64,000 nt of DNA from Lacinutrix neustonica (GTDB lineage: Bacteria > Bacteroidota > Bacteroidia > Flavobacteriales > Flavobacteriaceae): contig NZ_CP113088.1 of NCBI RefSeq assembly GCF_026625145.1, positions 2,707,501-2,771,500 of the forward strand, read 5' to 3'. The position numbers and the translations under genes are program-made. The notes under the pieces are model-generated. The model was not told the origin of the DNA. It saw only the letters and a list, made by a program, of their open reading frames with translations, and searched no databases. Shown piece after piece: positions 46,842-58,483 of the stretch. Each line of letters begins with the position of its first letter. Position 1 is the stretch's first letter.

Positions 46842-49756
46842 TTACAACTTAATAAGTTTAGTGGTGGTCGTTGCTCCTAATTCGTTTTCTATCTGCACTA
46901 AGTACAGACCTTTTGAAATGTTTTCAATATTAAAGGTTGCTGTTTTAGAAAAATGGCCTTTAAATGTTTTAATTAATTTTCCTGAAACATCATAAATAGA
47001 TAGTTTTTTTACGATTTGATTTATTGAAAATGAGGTTTGTGTCGGGTTTGGATAAATAGACATTGAATTATTAGAAGTAAATGCCGTGGTATTCAATGTT
47101 TGAGGTAAAGCATTTCCATACATTTTGAATTGACCGGCAGAAACATTAATGGGATCACTAGTATTAGTAACTTCAACAAAAGTATTACCCGTAGGATCCA
47201 TTAAATCGTACCATCTTCCTGTGTACGGAAAATTTGGAACTATCGTTAAATTTGCTACTGAAAAGTTTGCTAATACAACAACGTTCTTTAGTGTTGCTGC
47301 TGGTAAGGCATCATCCCAAACATAGATGCGTTGTCTAATATTGTTGCCAACGGGAAGTATTTCATAGTCGCCTTCAAAGACTGGTTCATTAATTTTTAAA
47401 GCATTTATACGCGCATAGTCATTGTAAACCTGGACCCTATTCGCGTTTGCAACCCAATTTTCTGTCCATTGGGGTTGTGGTTTGGTGTCTAATTTACAAT
47501 CCCCATCGCCTCCTCCAGGTAAATTAACGGAACCGTCACGACACGTAAAGATGGAATTATTCATCCCTAGAGCCCCAAAATGCCAGATCATTTTAGGTCC
47601 TGGTACCGTTATTAAAGTGGCAGCCACTGTGGATGCCCGAAGCAATGCCGAAGGGAGGAGTGTGGCGTTTTGAAGTGCTGTATTGCCTTCCGTTTGTGTA
47701 GCGTACATGATGCGTTCCTCGTCATGGCTCTCAGCATATCCCACCAAGCGTTTTTCACTAAAATCACGACTGTTGTGACCCACTCCGGAAATATCGCCTT
47801 GTGCGGCATAACCTTTTGAGAGTTCGGCATAAGAACCTGTCATTTTTCCCCAAAGTAGGATGCCTTTTGAAATGCCATCGGCTTCGCCGAGAAACTCTGT
47901 AATCTGCCCATTCTTTTTCTTCAGTATTCGTCCCTAGATGTTCGAATATAACATAATGTTCAGGGTCTAAACTCCAAGAATAATCTGCATAGTCTTTCAA
48001 GACAGCAACTCTATCTGACTGATAAGCATTGGTACAGTTTTCGTCGCTTGCTGTGCAGTTTTGAGTAAATCCCTTTGTTAAATCCCAACGTAAGCCATCG
48101 ATGTGAAAGTTACTTACCCAATGATTAACAACTTGCTTTACATACGCTTTAGTAAGGGGATTTGAATGATTAAAATCTGAGCCTACATTATAACTATGCC
48201 GAGCCTCTTGATTAAAATAGGGGTTTTCACTACTGGGTGCTCCCCAACCATCATTATCCGGATCTTCCATCCACATGCGGACCATTGGGTTTCTTCCAAA
48301 GGCATGATTTAAGGCAACATCTAACAGGACAGCAATACCATTTTGATGACATAAATCAACAAATTCCTTTAGCTTGTCCTCAGTACCATAAAACTTATCT
48401 AAGGCCATGTGAAATGACGTGTTGTAGCCCCAGCTTTCATTGCCTTCAAATTCCATAATAGGCATAAGCTGAATGGCATTAACATTTAAATTTTTGAAGT
48501 AATCTATTTTATCTATTAAGTCCTGAAAATTTCTATCACCGTCAAAATCCCTAACTAAAACCTCATAGATTATCAAGTCCTCTTTTTTTGGTTTTTGAAA
48601 GTTGGTCACTTGCCAAGGGTAATCTGTTTGTCCCGTTTGTAATACGGTTACCTCACGTTCTTCTCCAGCAGGATAATCGGGTAAATTGGGGTAGGTATTT
48701 GTAGGAATATAAGGGTCGTCAAAGGGGGATAGTACCAATGTTGAATAAGGGTCTGCCGTTTTTACCATCATAGGTGTGTTTGCAATAGGCGTTTGGTCTA
48801 CCACCCAATATTGAAACGTCTCTATTTGTCCAGCAGTTAAACCAGTTAGTTCTAACCAAAAGGTTGTTGAGCCAGGAGGTGTTATCTTTCTTCATAGAAT
48901 AATTAGAATCAGGATTCCAATTATTAAAACTCCCAGCCACGTAAACAAAATCTTTAAGCGGTGCATCTAAGACTAGTGTTGCGACAGCTGGATTTGAAGC
49001 ATCATAATTGATCCCATTAACTAAATTTGCAGGGAGTTGTTCTAGTATTACACCAGGATTAACTAGAACAGAAAATACTTTAGTGATTGTTGTTCCAGAT
49101 TGCGTAATCTCTAATTCATAATTTTTGTTTTCAGTAATATTGGAATCCGTATACGTGTATGAAGATACATTGGTATTGGAGTTTATTACAGCGCCATTCG
49201 CCTTTAAACTATAATTCGCTAAACCATTGGTATTATTGGCAGTAATAAGTAAATCTTCTCCAGCGTTTAATATAGAGGTATTCTCAGTTGGATTTGTTAA
49301 GGTCGCTTGGAATGCACCTACATTAAAGATAAAGTCGCTGCAAGCATTCGCTTTTAATTCTTGAGAACCGTCTTCGTTTCGTATAACCATTCCTAACCTT
49401 GTTGCATTCCCGGCTTCAGTAGGTGTTAAGCCGTAATAGGTTTCGGGTACAATAGTAATAGTATAAAAACCACTTCCATTATTGGTCATTTCTCCTATAC
49501 CATCATCTTGACCGTAATTGCCGACTACACTGAAACCAAAAGCATCTGTACTATCACCAATCCCGGAATGCATGTATAGTTTGGTTGGATTTGATAAGCT
49601 GTTGCAATTAGATGCACTACTATTAATATCTACTGTTATAGTAATGGATTGATTGACATCGAATGGATTGGGTGAAATAGAAATTTGAGCAGAAGAGAAA
49701 CTCACAAAAAATAATGCGGTGATTAGGGAACTGAAAACTAGTCTCTTTTTTTTCAT
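46842..49756 (-). CDS. T9SS-exported alpha-amylase family (GH13) enzyme, SusG-like (two CCGG-type frameshifts)
   Basis: About 970 residues after repair. Signal peptide (SSLITALFFVSFSSAQ), two to three E-set/Ig-like domains (starch-binding type, including FVYVAGSFNNWNPDSNYSMK), then a GH13 barrel with DVALNHAFG, DGLRWDLTKGF (nucleophile Asp), YVIFEHLG (acid/base Glu) and AESHDEERIM (third Asp), and a T9SS sorting domain (MSIYPNPTQTSFSINQ). Breaks: 48871-48879 (coding TCCTGGC for TCCGGC, DNTSGSTTFWLEL) and 47886-47892 (coding TTCTCGGC for TTCCGGC, VSGEADGISKGILLWG). Surface enzyme of the alpha-glucan locus, downstream of susCDE. Confidence 0.9.
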
Positions 49757-49800
49757 ATTAAAACGGTTAAATTAAATGAGCGGTTACGTAGCCTTTAAAT

Positions 49801-49838
49801 AAAAAAAGCTGGTCTTTAGTAACAAAACCAGCTTTTTT
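49801..49838 (-). terminator. Terminator between susE and the GH13 gene
   Basis: AAAAAAGCTGGT / ACCAGCTTTTTT, 12-base arms with a loop of about 13 bases and T/A tails. It sits between the susE stop (49851) and the amylase start (49756), so it would lower amylase expression relative to susCDE. Confidence 0.8.
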
Positions 49839-49850
49839 AAATTTTACAAT

Positions 49851-50958
49851 TTATTGTAGTGTAGCGGTATAGGTGTAGGCTCTTGGATGACTAAAATCCA
49901 CCTCAATAAAATACGTTCCAGCAGTTGTTACTGTCATATTCGTACCGTCATTAAAATCTAAAACACCATCTGATCCTGCATCACCATAATTAATGGCCCA
50001 ATCATCATTAGCTCTAAATTTGAAAGCATCATCTCGGGTTAGCAGTTAAATCAATCGTGATTTCCCATTTTTTGGTCGTGGCATTGTAGCTCATGTCTTG
50101 ATCGTCAACTGTGCCGCTTGGCCATCCTGCTGGTGTTGCACTACCTGTAATCGCCCAACGTGTTTCTTGTGCGCTATAGGTTAACTCGTCAGGATCCGTA
50201 TTTGCTTTAATCCAATAATAACCTGAATTTGCTAATAAAATATTAGATTCTCCTTCTTGAACTAAAACACCTGAAAAAGTACCATCATCACCATAATCGC
50301 CATCAAAGCTTGTGTTTGTTGGTAGAATTTTAAATTCAGGACTCGTGACGTTCATATAAACATAGCCTTCAAAATCTGTTTCTCCAAAACCTGAGGCTTC
50401 AATGGCCACGGCATCTGCAGGTGTCCAGTCAGAACCGTATCCGCTCGCTCCTAAAAAGTTACCAACGATATATGCTTTAGGATTTTCGGTGGTGTAAGGT
50501 GTGATTGAAATGGTGATCGACTCAGAAAAACTTGCTTCTGCTTCTGTACTCCCTGGTTGTGCTTTTATTCTTATATCCACATCACCAGCGGTAAAGGGTG
50601 TAAGCGCAAGACTACCTAAAGCCACGTCATTAAGTTCCTTATTAGTCCATGTTAAATAAGTGTTATCAGTGACACTGGCATCAACAGCATTAGAGAATTC
50701 TGTTCCTGAATTGGCCAATTGCACCGTATAACTAATTTCTGTTGGGATTTCATACCTCGCTGCATCCCAAACGAGTGTAGTAGCACTATTTTGTGGATTA
50801 GCAATATCCAACACTATATCGGTTCCATCGGTTGGTAATTGTAGGACTGCTTTTGATGCGCCAGCTGCAGTTATTACAAATTTTTCATCATCTTCAGTGC
50901 AAGAGTTGAAACCTAAAAAGGTAAAAAGAGCAAGCGTTAATATTTGTATTCTTTTCAT
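49851..50958 (-). CDS. SusE/SusF-like starch-binding lipoprotein (one CCGG-type frameshift)
   Basis: Lipoprotein signal (LTLALFTFLGFNSC, lipid-attached Cys at about 20), a SusE-type N-terminal Ig-like domain (VLDIANPQNSATTLVWDAAR) and one or two C-terminal carbohydrate-binding domains (YVMNVTSPEFKILPTNTSF-like). The frame breaks at 50032-50038: coding AACCCGAGATGA restores as AACCCGGATGAT, adding ANPDDAFKFRANDDWAINYG and an end at 49851-49853. Total about 368 residues. It works on the cell surface beside SusC/SusD in binding malto-oligosaccharides. Confidence 0.88.
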
Positions 50959-50976
50959 GGTTTTATGTTTTTTTAA

Positions 50977-52521
50977 TTAGTAACCAGGGTTTTGAGTTAA
51001 ATTAGTATTGGCGTCTAATGCAGACTGTGGAATGGGGAATAACTTATAGGTGTCTCGGAATGGATGAGCCATTTACGGTGCCACCTTTCCAAGGCCATAA
51101 GTAACTTCCTCCTGTGAATTTACCAAAGCGGATAAGGTCTGTTCTTCTATGTCCTTCCGCATTTAATTCACGACCTCTTTCATCCATTATAAAATCTATA
51201 TCTAACTCAGAGAGTACAATTGGATCTGCATTTGAACGCGTTCTTACTAGATTCACATAGGTTAAAGCGTCATTCATATTGGCATTTGGGGCATTATTTA
51301 TAGCGCATTCAGCATACATTAAATAAGCATCAGCAAGACGGTATAATGGAAAATCTGTACCTGAAAACGACGTCCCGCTGGTTGGTGTTTCATTTAAATC
51401 GTTATTTCTGAATTTAATCGAAGGATAACCATCGGTCCATTCTTTATAATCTGTCATGACGTAATTGTGACCTTCTGTCCGGAATAAGCTTGCTCTAGTG
51501 TCAATAGATGTTTCTAAATCTCCAAACAAACCATACCAAGCACTTGTCGCTCGGTGACCTTGCCAGCCTTCAGCTGCTCCAAATTGTAATATAGGAATAG
51601 TATCTGGGCTTAAATTACCGTTAACGATGTAAGTCGTGTTCCCGAAACTTTGGCTTACTACAGGGTCAGCGATTAATGGATAGATGATTTCAGAAGAGAT
51701 ATCATTGTCTCCAGTAAAATTTTGAAGAAAATTATTTTCTAGTGTGTACCCGCCTTCAGTAATTACTTTATTCAAGTAAGTGGCCGCATCGTTGTAGTTA
51801 GCGGTCCCGGTATAAACCTTCGCATTAAGGTATAATTTACTTAATAACATGTCTACAACATAGGTGTTTGCTCTTCCGTATCCGTTATCATTCCCTATCG
51901 TTGGTTCTATAGCTAATAGTTCTGTTTCAACATAGGTAAAAAGTTCTTCTCTAGACGCTTCGGTAAAAGTCCTGAGGTTCCAAAGTTTTCATCTGTAGCT
52001 AAAACACCTTTTCCAAAGGCATCCATGATATAGAAGTAAGCCAAAGCCCTTAGAAAGCGAACTTCACTTTTAATAGATTCTGAAATATCAACCCCTGCAT
52101 TGGGTAGTACGTTTAATAAGTTATTACATTGTGGGATGGTGTAATAGGCCCTGTTGTATAGATACCTAAAAAACTTATTATTACTATTCCACTGTGAGGT
52201 GGTTGTTAACTGGTCTAAACCATCATCTCCCCAGCGGTTTTTCATGCCGTCTGCGGTAAAATCTTGTAGATTTATAATCCCTCTAAGAAAAGGAGATTCT
52301 CCAGCATCATCGGAAATATCAGAACTGCCAGGTCCATCCGGGCCTGAGAGTGCAAATGAGGCATAAAGTCTAGATAAAACACCTTCGAGAGCATTGGGGT
52401 CTTGTTCTAGTAATTGTTGGAGCGTAAGCTCCACTTTTGGTTCTGTGTCTAGGTCGTTTACACATGACGATATCGTCGTTAATAGCGCCGGAGCAAAAAA
52501 GGTTAAAATTATTTTTTTCAT
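50977..52521 (-). CDS. susD: SusD-like (RagB/SusD) starch-binding lipoprotein (two CCGG-type frameshifts)
   Basis: About 514 residues after repair. Start taken at the ATG 52521 (MKKIILTFFAPALLTTISSC, lipid-attached Cys20) since the upstream ATG at 52542 overlaps the susC end. TPR-like helices and the SusD domain; PLYRLADAYLMYAECAINNA and RGRELNAEGHRRTDLIRFGK are family signatures. Breaks: 51959-51965 (coding TTACCGAAGC for TTACCGGAAGC, LLPEASREELFTYVETEL) and 51053-51059 (coding TTCCGAGACA for TTCCGGACA, SIPDTYKLFPIPQSALDAN). It caps the SusC transporter and delivers oligosaccharide. Confidence 0.92.
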
Positions 52522-52531
52522 AGTCGTTTTT

Positions 52532-55500
52532 TTAAAAATCAATAGTTACTCCAAAAGTATAGGCTTGAGGTCTTGGATAAAAAGCACCGTCAATACCACC
52601 AAAGTTCTCTCGGATCTTGTCCTTCGTATTCGGTAATAATAAAGGCATTGTTAACCGATGCATATAATCTCATGTTCGTATTAGGGATAAAATTTTGTGG
52701 TAAACTATAACCCAGCACGATGTTTTCACATCTCATGAAACTTGCATTTTTCAGGAAATAATCTGAAAACTGGATATTACCATTAGCGTCATCGAATACA
52801 GGATTAGCGGCACCGTTATAAAAATTTAATACATTGGTAATACTCACGTTATTATTAGGTGTAGCGCTATCAATATTTCCATAGCGTAATTCATTCAAAT
52901 CGTAGACTTTACCATCTAATTGACCTCTAAAACTGGCACCTAAATCCCAGTTTTTATAATTAACATTAAAGCCAAAGCCAAAATTCCAATTCGGTCTCAA
53001 AGATTCATAGTATTTATCATCTTCGTTAATTTGACCATCACCATTTATATCTACAAAGGCATTAGGTATTGGATTTCCACTAGCGTCATATAGTTGCTTA
53101 AGTACACCAGCTTGATAGGGTTCTTTTCCTACGATATTAAAAAGTAAATTAGAGCCCGTTCCAAGAAGTTGTCCACCTATAGGCAGTCTGTTGTTGTCCC
53201 CTAAATCTGTTACTTCTGTTTTAGAATAAGAAATATTACCATTAAGAGTGACGCCAAAATTGTCATTTCTAATAGGGTTTAGGTTTAACGATAATTCAAA
53301 TCCTTCACTATCTGTAGAACCAATATTTTTTATAAATGAGTCTGTTAACCCTTGTCCTGGAGGAATTAATGCATCTGTTAATAAATCGGTAGTTTCTCTC
53401 TTAAAAATGTCGAAAGATCCTGTAATCATTCTATTTTTTGTGAATGCAAAATCAATTCCTGCGTTATAGGTATCTGTTTTCTCCCACGTTAGACCGGTTT
53501 GAAACGGATTCGCCGAATAGAGGTTGAACCCTGGCAGGTATTGACTGTTTTGACTCCCTATGGAAAATAAAGCACTTGTTGGATAATACCCCGCAGAACC
53601 CGTTATGTTTTGCTGTCCTGTTTTACCCCAGCCCAAACGTATTTTTAAGTCATCAATAAAAGGGATGTTTTGTAAGAAAGATTCTTCTTTAACCTTCCAA
53701 GCTAATGCAGCAGCAGGAAATAGACCCCAAACACCATCTCCCCAAATATCGTTTGAAACAAATAAGGAAGAAGCATCCGCCCTTAAAGATAAGGTTAATA
53801 AATATTTGTCATTGAAGTTGATGTTTGAACGCCCAAAGAAAGATTGTAAGTTTTGGTTATTGTAGTACCTGTTATTTGGGTTGCTTGGATTAAAATCAGC
53901 AACTCTCGTCCCTACTAAATCTGTATCATCGGTGGTCTCATCGTCATCTTCTAGGTAATATTTAAAAATAGCCTTATTCCCATCGGTCTTAAAATTTTGA
54001 TAGGCATAACCCACCTGCAAATCATAACTCGTAATAAATTGATCTTCTAGACTTTTAGCATACTGTAAATACGCATCAAACGTTGTGTTTGTAATGTGTT
54101 GTCTTTCGGCATAATTTAAACCAGGATTGAATAGGTAATCGCCATTGGTATCTATTTGATAAGTTGCTAAGGCATTATTACTAAAAGTCTCTTCAATTTT
54201 AGAACGTGAAGCGTCTAACCCTAAATTAACCACTGCTTTTAATTCTGGTAAAAATGGCATCGTATAATCTAATTCTACATTACCCAAGAATCTAAAGGCT
54301 TTTTCAGGACGCTCTCTTTGCTCTAATAAAGCCAATGGGTTAGCTTGTCCGTCAATTAAGTTTCCATTGGTGTTTGTATAAAATCCTCCAAAGATACCAG
54401 TTTGATTATATACCGGTTTTGTAGGGTCGAAAACTAAAGCGCCGCCAAGTGCACCTCCAACATCAGCAGCGTTTTTATCAGCAACGGTTATTTTGGCATT
54501 TGTATCTACCTTTAAATGGTCGTCCAAGAATTTAGGAGATAATTTAAATGAAGCACTTAAACGTTCGTAATCATCTGTTCTTACGACCCCTTCGGCATTA
54601 CTATAACCTAAAGAGGCTCTAAACGGTAGGTTTTTTCCTAAATTAGCACGCACAGAGAAATTAGTGTTGGAGGTGATTGCTGATCTTAAAATAGCATCTC
54701 TCCAATTGGTATCGTAGATTTCTCTATTTTCTGTTCCTGTGATATTCCCATTAGTGTCATAAATATTTACTTGAATGATTCTTGAGGGCTCACTAGTAGA
54801 TACAGCACCTACTTCAAGACCTAAGTTTTTTTCTAAATTTGGATGGTATTGTTTAATAAAGCGAACATAATCATCACTGGTCATCATATCTAAACGCGAA
54901 CCGGGAGTACTCGAGGTTACTGACGTTGAAAAATTATACTGAGCGGCACCGGAAGTGCCACTTTTAGTCGTAATAATAATAACACCGTTTGACGCTCTAG
55001 ATCCATAAATAGCTGTGGCAGAGGCGTCTTTTAAAATGGTAAAACTTGCTACGTCGTTAGGGTTCACTAAACTTAAGGGGTTACTAACTCCAGCAGGATT
55101 TTGATTTCCAATAGGCACGCCATCGATCACTATTAATGGGCTACTATCTGCATTTAGAGAAGCACCGCCTCGAATTCTAATGTTAGGTGAAGAGTCCGGA
55201 GAACCACCACTATCTGTAATTCTAACTCCAGCAGCTTTACCACGTAGCAGTTGATCTGTAGAAGTTATGGCCCCGGTATTAAACTCTTTTGAGGACACAA
55301 CATCCACAGAGCCTGTTAAGTCTTCTTTTTTTACGCTGCCATAACCTATGATAACCACTTCCTCTAGTTGTGAAGCATCGTCTACTAGCGCAATATTAAT
55401 AGAAGGTTGACCTGTATATATAATACTTTGCTTGATAAAACCTAAATAGGAGAATTCTAATACATCACCTGTATTAACCGTGATTTCATAGTTTCCATCA

Positions 55501-55667
55501 AAATCTGTGGATGTCCCCTTATTGGAGTCTTTGACAATCACATTTACACCTGGTAAGGATAGCCCTGAAGATTGTTCGGTTACTGTACCTGTAATGGTGT
55601 TTTGCGCCATGAAGTAATTGGGCAAAATTAATAAGACAAACAGGAGACAATTAAAAATTGTTTTCAT
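52532..55667 (-). CDS. susC: SusC/RagA-family TonB-dependent outer-membrane transporter (one CCGG-type frameshift)
   Basis: About 1044 residues. Signal peptide (FNCLLFVLLILPNYFMAQ), carboxypeptidase-D-like regulatory domain (TITGTVTEQSSGLSLPGVNV), plug with VVIIGYGSVKKEDLTGSV (TonB box side) and IRIRGGASLNADSSPLIVID, then a 22-strand barrel. The frame breaks at 52608-52614 (plus TCTCGGA; coding GATCCGAGAGAAC for GATCCGGAGAAC), which converts a premature stop into EGQDPENFGGIDGAFYPRPQ and the usual C-terminal strand AYTFGVTIDF. Imports malto-oligosaccharides with energy from TonB. First gene of susCDE, divergent from the LacI regulator. Confidence 0.95.
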
Positions 55668-55776
55668 AAATAACTATTTAGTTAGTTTCTAAAATTTAAT
55701 TTGATATTTTCACTTCTCGATGTTAAATCTATGTAAAATTTAAGTTAAAAAACGGATATCCCTAGTAATAACAAGC

Positions 55777-55794
55777 AACGCAAACGTTTTCGTG
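55777..55794. promoter_or_regulatory. LacI-family operator in the susC-lacI divergent region
   Basis: ACGCAAACGTTTTCGT-like palindrome with the CG-centred AACGTT core at 55782-55789 and only one mismatch in seven base pairs of each arm; this is the standard operator form of LacI-family regulators. Lies 110 bases before the susC start and about 140 bases before lacI. Confidence 0.65.
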
Positions 55795-55900
55795 TTGACA
55801 ACTTTTTTAATTTCATGTGTTTTTAACAATTCGGCGCCTTCTTTTTTTTGTTTTTTGCAACTTAAAGCTCAGATTTTAGGAATTGAGTAATAAAAGCTTG

Positions 55901-55908
55901 TATTTTTG
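55901..55908 (+). promoter_or_regulatory. -7 promoter box of the LacI-family gene
   Basis: TATTTTTG matches TAnnTTTG. Transcription would begin near 55914, which excludes the ATG at 55906 as start and supports 55936 as the regulator start codon. Confidence 0.55.
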
Positions 55909-55935
55909 AGCATATCTACAACCATTTACTTAAAA

Positions 55936-56976
55936 ATGAAACGAAAAGTCACCCTTAAACAGATTGCTAGAGAACTAGATGTTTCAATATCTACCGTATC
56001 TAAAGCCCTTCGAAATAGCGTAGAAATTAGCGAAGACACCGGAGAAAAGGTTCAGGCCTTTGCTAAACTATATAACTACAGACCCAATAATATTGCACTG
56101 AGCTTAAAAAACAGAAAAACAAAAACTATTGGGATTATTATCCCGGAAATAGTGCACCATTTCTTCTCTAAGGTTATTAGAGGTATTGAACTCGTTGCCA
56201 ATAAAAGAGGCTATAATGTTATTGTTGGTTTGTCTAATGAATCTTTTTCAAAGGAAGTGATTAACATGGAAATGTTAGCCAATGGTAGTATTGATGGTTT
56301 TATACTATCGGTTTCTAAGGAAACTCTGAAACTCCAAGATTATCATCATTTTATAGAAACCATTAGTCAAGGGATGCCCATAGTCATGTTCGATCGTGTC
56401 GTTAATGAAATTAATTGTGACAAAGTCATTGTAGATGATCTCAAGGGCTCAAAAAAGGTCGTGAATAAATTGGTTGAAAATGGCTGTAAAACCATAGCGA
56501 TTATAACCACTAAAGATTATGTAAGCGTTGGAAAGTTAAGAACACAAGGCTACATAGAAGCTTTAGAAGCGCACAACATAAAACCAAAAGCGGACTTAAT
56601 TCTAAAAGTGGATGATAATTTAGTTTCCGATGAGCACTTGGAAGTATTAGAACAGGAGATTGAATTCATGTTAACAAACAACCCTAAGATTGACGGGGTA
56701 TTTGCGGTTAATGAATTGTACGCCATTTCGGCCATGAAAGTCGCTCAAAAATTGAAGCGCAAAATTCCTGAAGACATACAGGTTGTTGGGTTTACAGATG
56801 GTGTACTCTCAAAACATGCCAGCCCAAGTCTAACAACCGTGAGCCAGCATGCGCAGGAAATGGGTGAGAAAGCAGCCCAATTACTTATTGATAATTTGGA
56901 AGTGGAAGAGGAAGAAGAAACGTATCAAACGGTTATTATTGAGACCGAATTAATTGAACGCGAATCAACAAAATAG
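55936..56976 (+). CDS. LacI-family transcriptional regulator of the alpha-glucan locus
   Basis: 346 residues from the ATG at 55936. N-terminal helix-turn-helix VTLKQIARELDVSISTVSKA with hinge helix region (YRPNNIALSLKNRKTKTIGI), then a periplasmic-binding-protein-like sensor domain (GIELVANKRGYNVIVGLS, VDDLKGSKKVVNKLVENG) ending in TTVSQHAQEMGEKAAQLL. Divergent from susC and upstream of the MFS/GH65 genes, so it should sense maltose or a maltodextrin and control both arms. An upstream ATG at 55906 gives ten extra residues but precedes the likely transcription start. Confidence 0.92.
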   Translation: MKRKVTLKQIARELDVSISTVSKALRNSVEISEDTGEKVQAFAKLYNYRPNNIALSLKNRKTKTIGIIIPEIVHHFFSKVIRGIELVANKRGYNVIVGLSNESFSKEVINMEMLANGSIDGFILSVSKETLKLQDYHHFIETISQGMPIVMFDRVVNEINCDKVIVDDLKGSKKVVNKLVENGCKTIAIITTKDYVSVGKLRTQGYIEALEAHNIKPKADLILKVDDNLVSDEHLEVLEQEIEFMLTNNPKIDGVFAVNELYAISAMKVAQKLKRKIPEDIQVVGFTDGVLSKHASPSLTTVSQHAQEMGEKAAQLLIDNLEVEEEEETYQTVIIETELIERESTK

Positions 56977-57058
56977 AAATTTTTCTTAGGAGTTTTAAAA
57001 TCTTTTATATCTTTACAGCCGATCAAAACAAATATTTTCACTTCTCAACGAAAATAGT

Positions 57059-57084
57059 TTTGATAAGTTTTTTCGCTTATCAAA
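57059..57084 (+). promoter_or_regulatory. Perfect inverted repeat in the leader of the MFS gene
   Basis: TTTGATAAG (57059-57067) and CTTATCAAA (57076-57084) flank an eight-base loop of TTTTTTCG. It ends 24 bases before the MFS start codon, so it is probably a hairpin in the leader or an operator; not the LacI type. Confidence 0.5.
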
Positions 57085-57108
57085 TAGTATAAATTTAAAC
57101 ATACTATA

Positions 57109-58481
57109 ATGAAAAAACGCACGCTAGGTTTCTGGGAAATCCGGAATATGAGTTTCGGTTTTCTCGGGATTCAATTTGGTTTTGCACTACAGGGAGGCTT
57201 TATGTCTCGTATATTTCAAACATTAGGAGCAGAAAAAGATGCCATTCCTTTACTATGGATTGCAGCACCTTTAACGGGCTTGTTGGTGCAACCCATTATT
57301 GGTTATTTAAGTGACCGAACATGGAGTCCAAAATGGGGCAGAAGAAGGCCTTACTTTCTTTTAGGTGCTATCCTAAGTTCTATAGCTTTATTCTTTGTGC
57401 CTTACTCTCCAACCCTTTGGGTAGCTGCAGGGTTTCTATGGATTTTAGACGCCTCCATTAATATTTCTATGGAGCCATTTAGAGCGTTGGTTGCAGATAA
57501 ACTGCCGGAGTCTCAGCGTTCTTACGGTTTCGTTATTCAAACGTTAATTATAGGAATTGGTACATGGATAGCAAGTAACCTTCCTTGGTTAGTGTCCAAG
57601 TTTGGGGTTAGTGATTCTGCAGATCTAGGAGTGGTGCCCATGTCGGTTAAAATCGCCTTTGCTATTGGCGCTTTTGTTTTTTTGCTGAGTATACTTTATA
57701 CCGTTTTTACAACCAGTGAATATCCTCCTGAGGATATGGAGGCCTTTAAAAAAGAACAGACTAAAAAAAACAACTTCATTCCGGATATTTTAAACAATAT
57801 TGGAAATATGCCTTTAACGATGAAAAAATTAGGTATAATTCAGTTTTTTTCATGGTTTGCTTTTTTTACCATGTGGAGTTTAGCAAACCCTGCTTTAACA
57901 GAACATGTTTTTCATACACCAGCGCCATTAGAATCGACTTATGATATGGCGGTATTTGCTCAATCTGAAGCTTTCAATGTTGCAAACACCGCATTCCAAA
58001 AATCTTCAAACTTAGTGGGATCAGCTATGGGTGTTTATGGTTTGTCATCTATGGCATTTGCACTACTCCTAGTTTTGTACACTTCCAAAAGAAGAATTAA
58101 TAGAAAATTAGTGCATATGTTTTCATTAATTATTGGAGGCTTAGGATTCATATTTATGCATTATGCCTCCCGCAGCATTTAAAGTACTGTTTCATTCTTA
58201 TCGGTTTTGCCTGGGGAAGTATTTTGTCAATGCCTTATGCTATGCTTTCAAGTTCTGTAGATCCAAAGAAAATGGGTGTTATTATGGGGATATTTAACAT
58301 GTTTATTGTTATTCCTCAAATTATTGCGGCTTTAGGAGGGATTAATTTTATATCCGGATTAATAGGAGATGAAGCGATAAATGCGATGACTGTCGCTGGA
58401 ATAAGTTTAATAATTGCCGGTTTTTGTAATTTATTAATTACAAATAAAAACGCCATTACCTATCAACCTGAAGCACTATAA
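57109..58481 (+). CDS. MFS maltose/sugar transporter, SUT/GPH-like (one frameshift)
   Basis: 457 residues after repair, twelve membrane helices. The motif PIIGYLSDRTWSPKWGRRRPYF in loop 2-3 is the hallmark of the sucrose/maltose transporter branch of the MFS used by marine Bacteroidota to take up maltose from the periplasm. The frame breaks near 58167-58174 (CCTCCCGCAGC; one base missing, site possibly CCCCGGAG), after which the rest of the transporter reads LKYCFILIGFAWGSILSMPY. It is the first gene of the maltose-use operon with beta-phosphoglucomutase and GH65 following closely. Confidence 0.88.
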
Positions 58482-58483
58482 AA

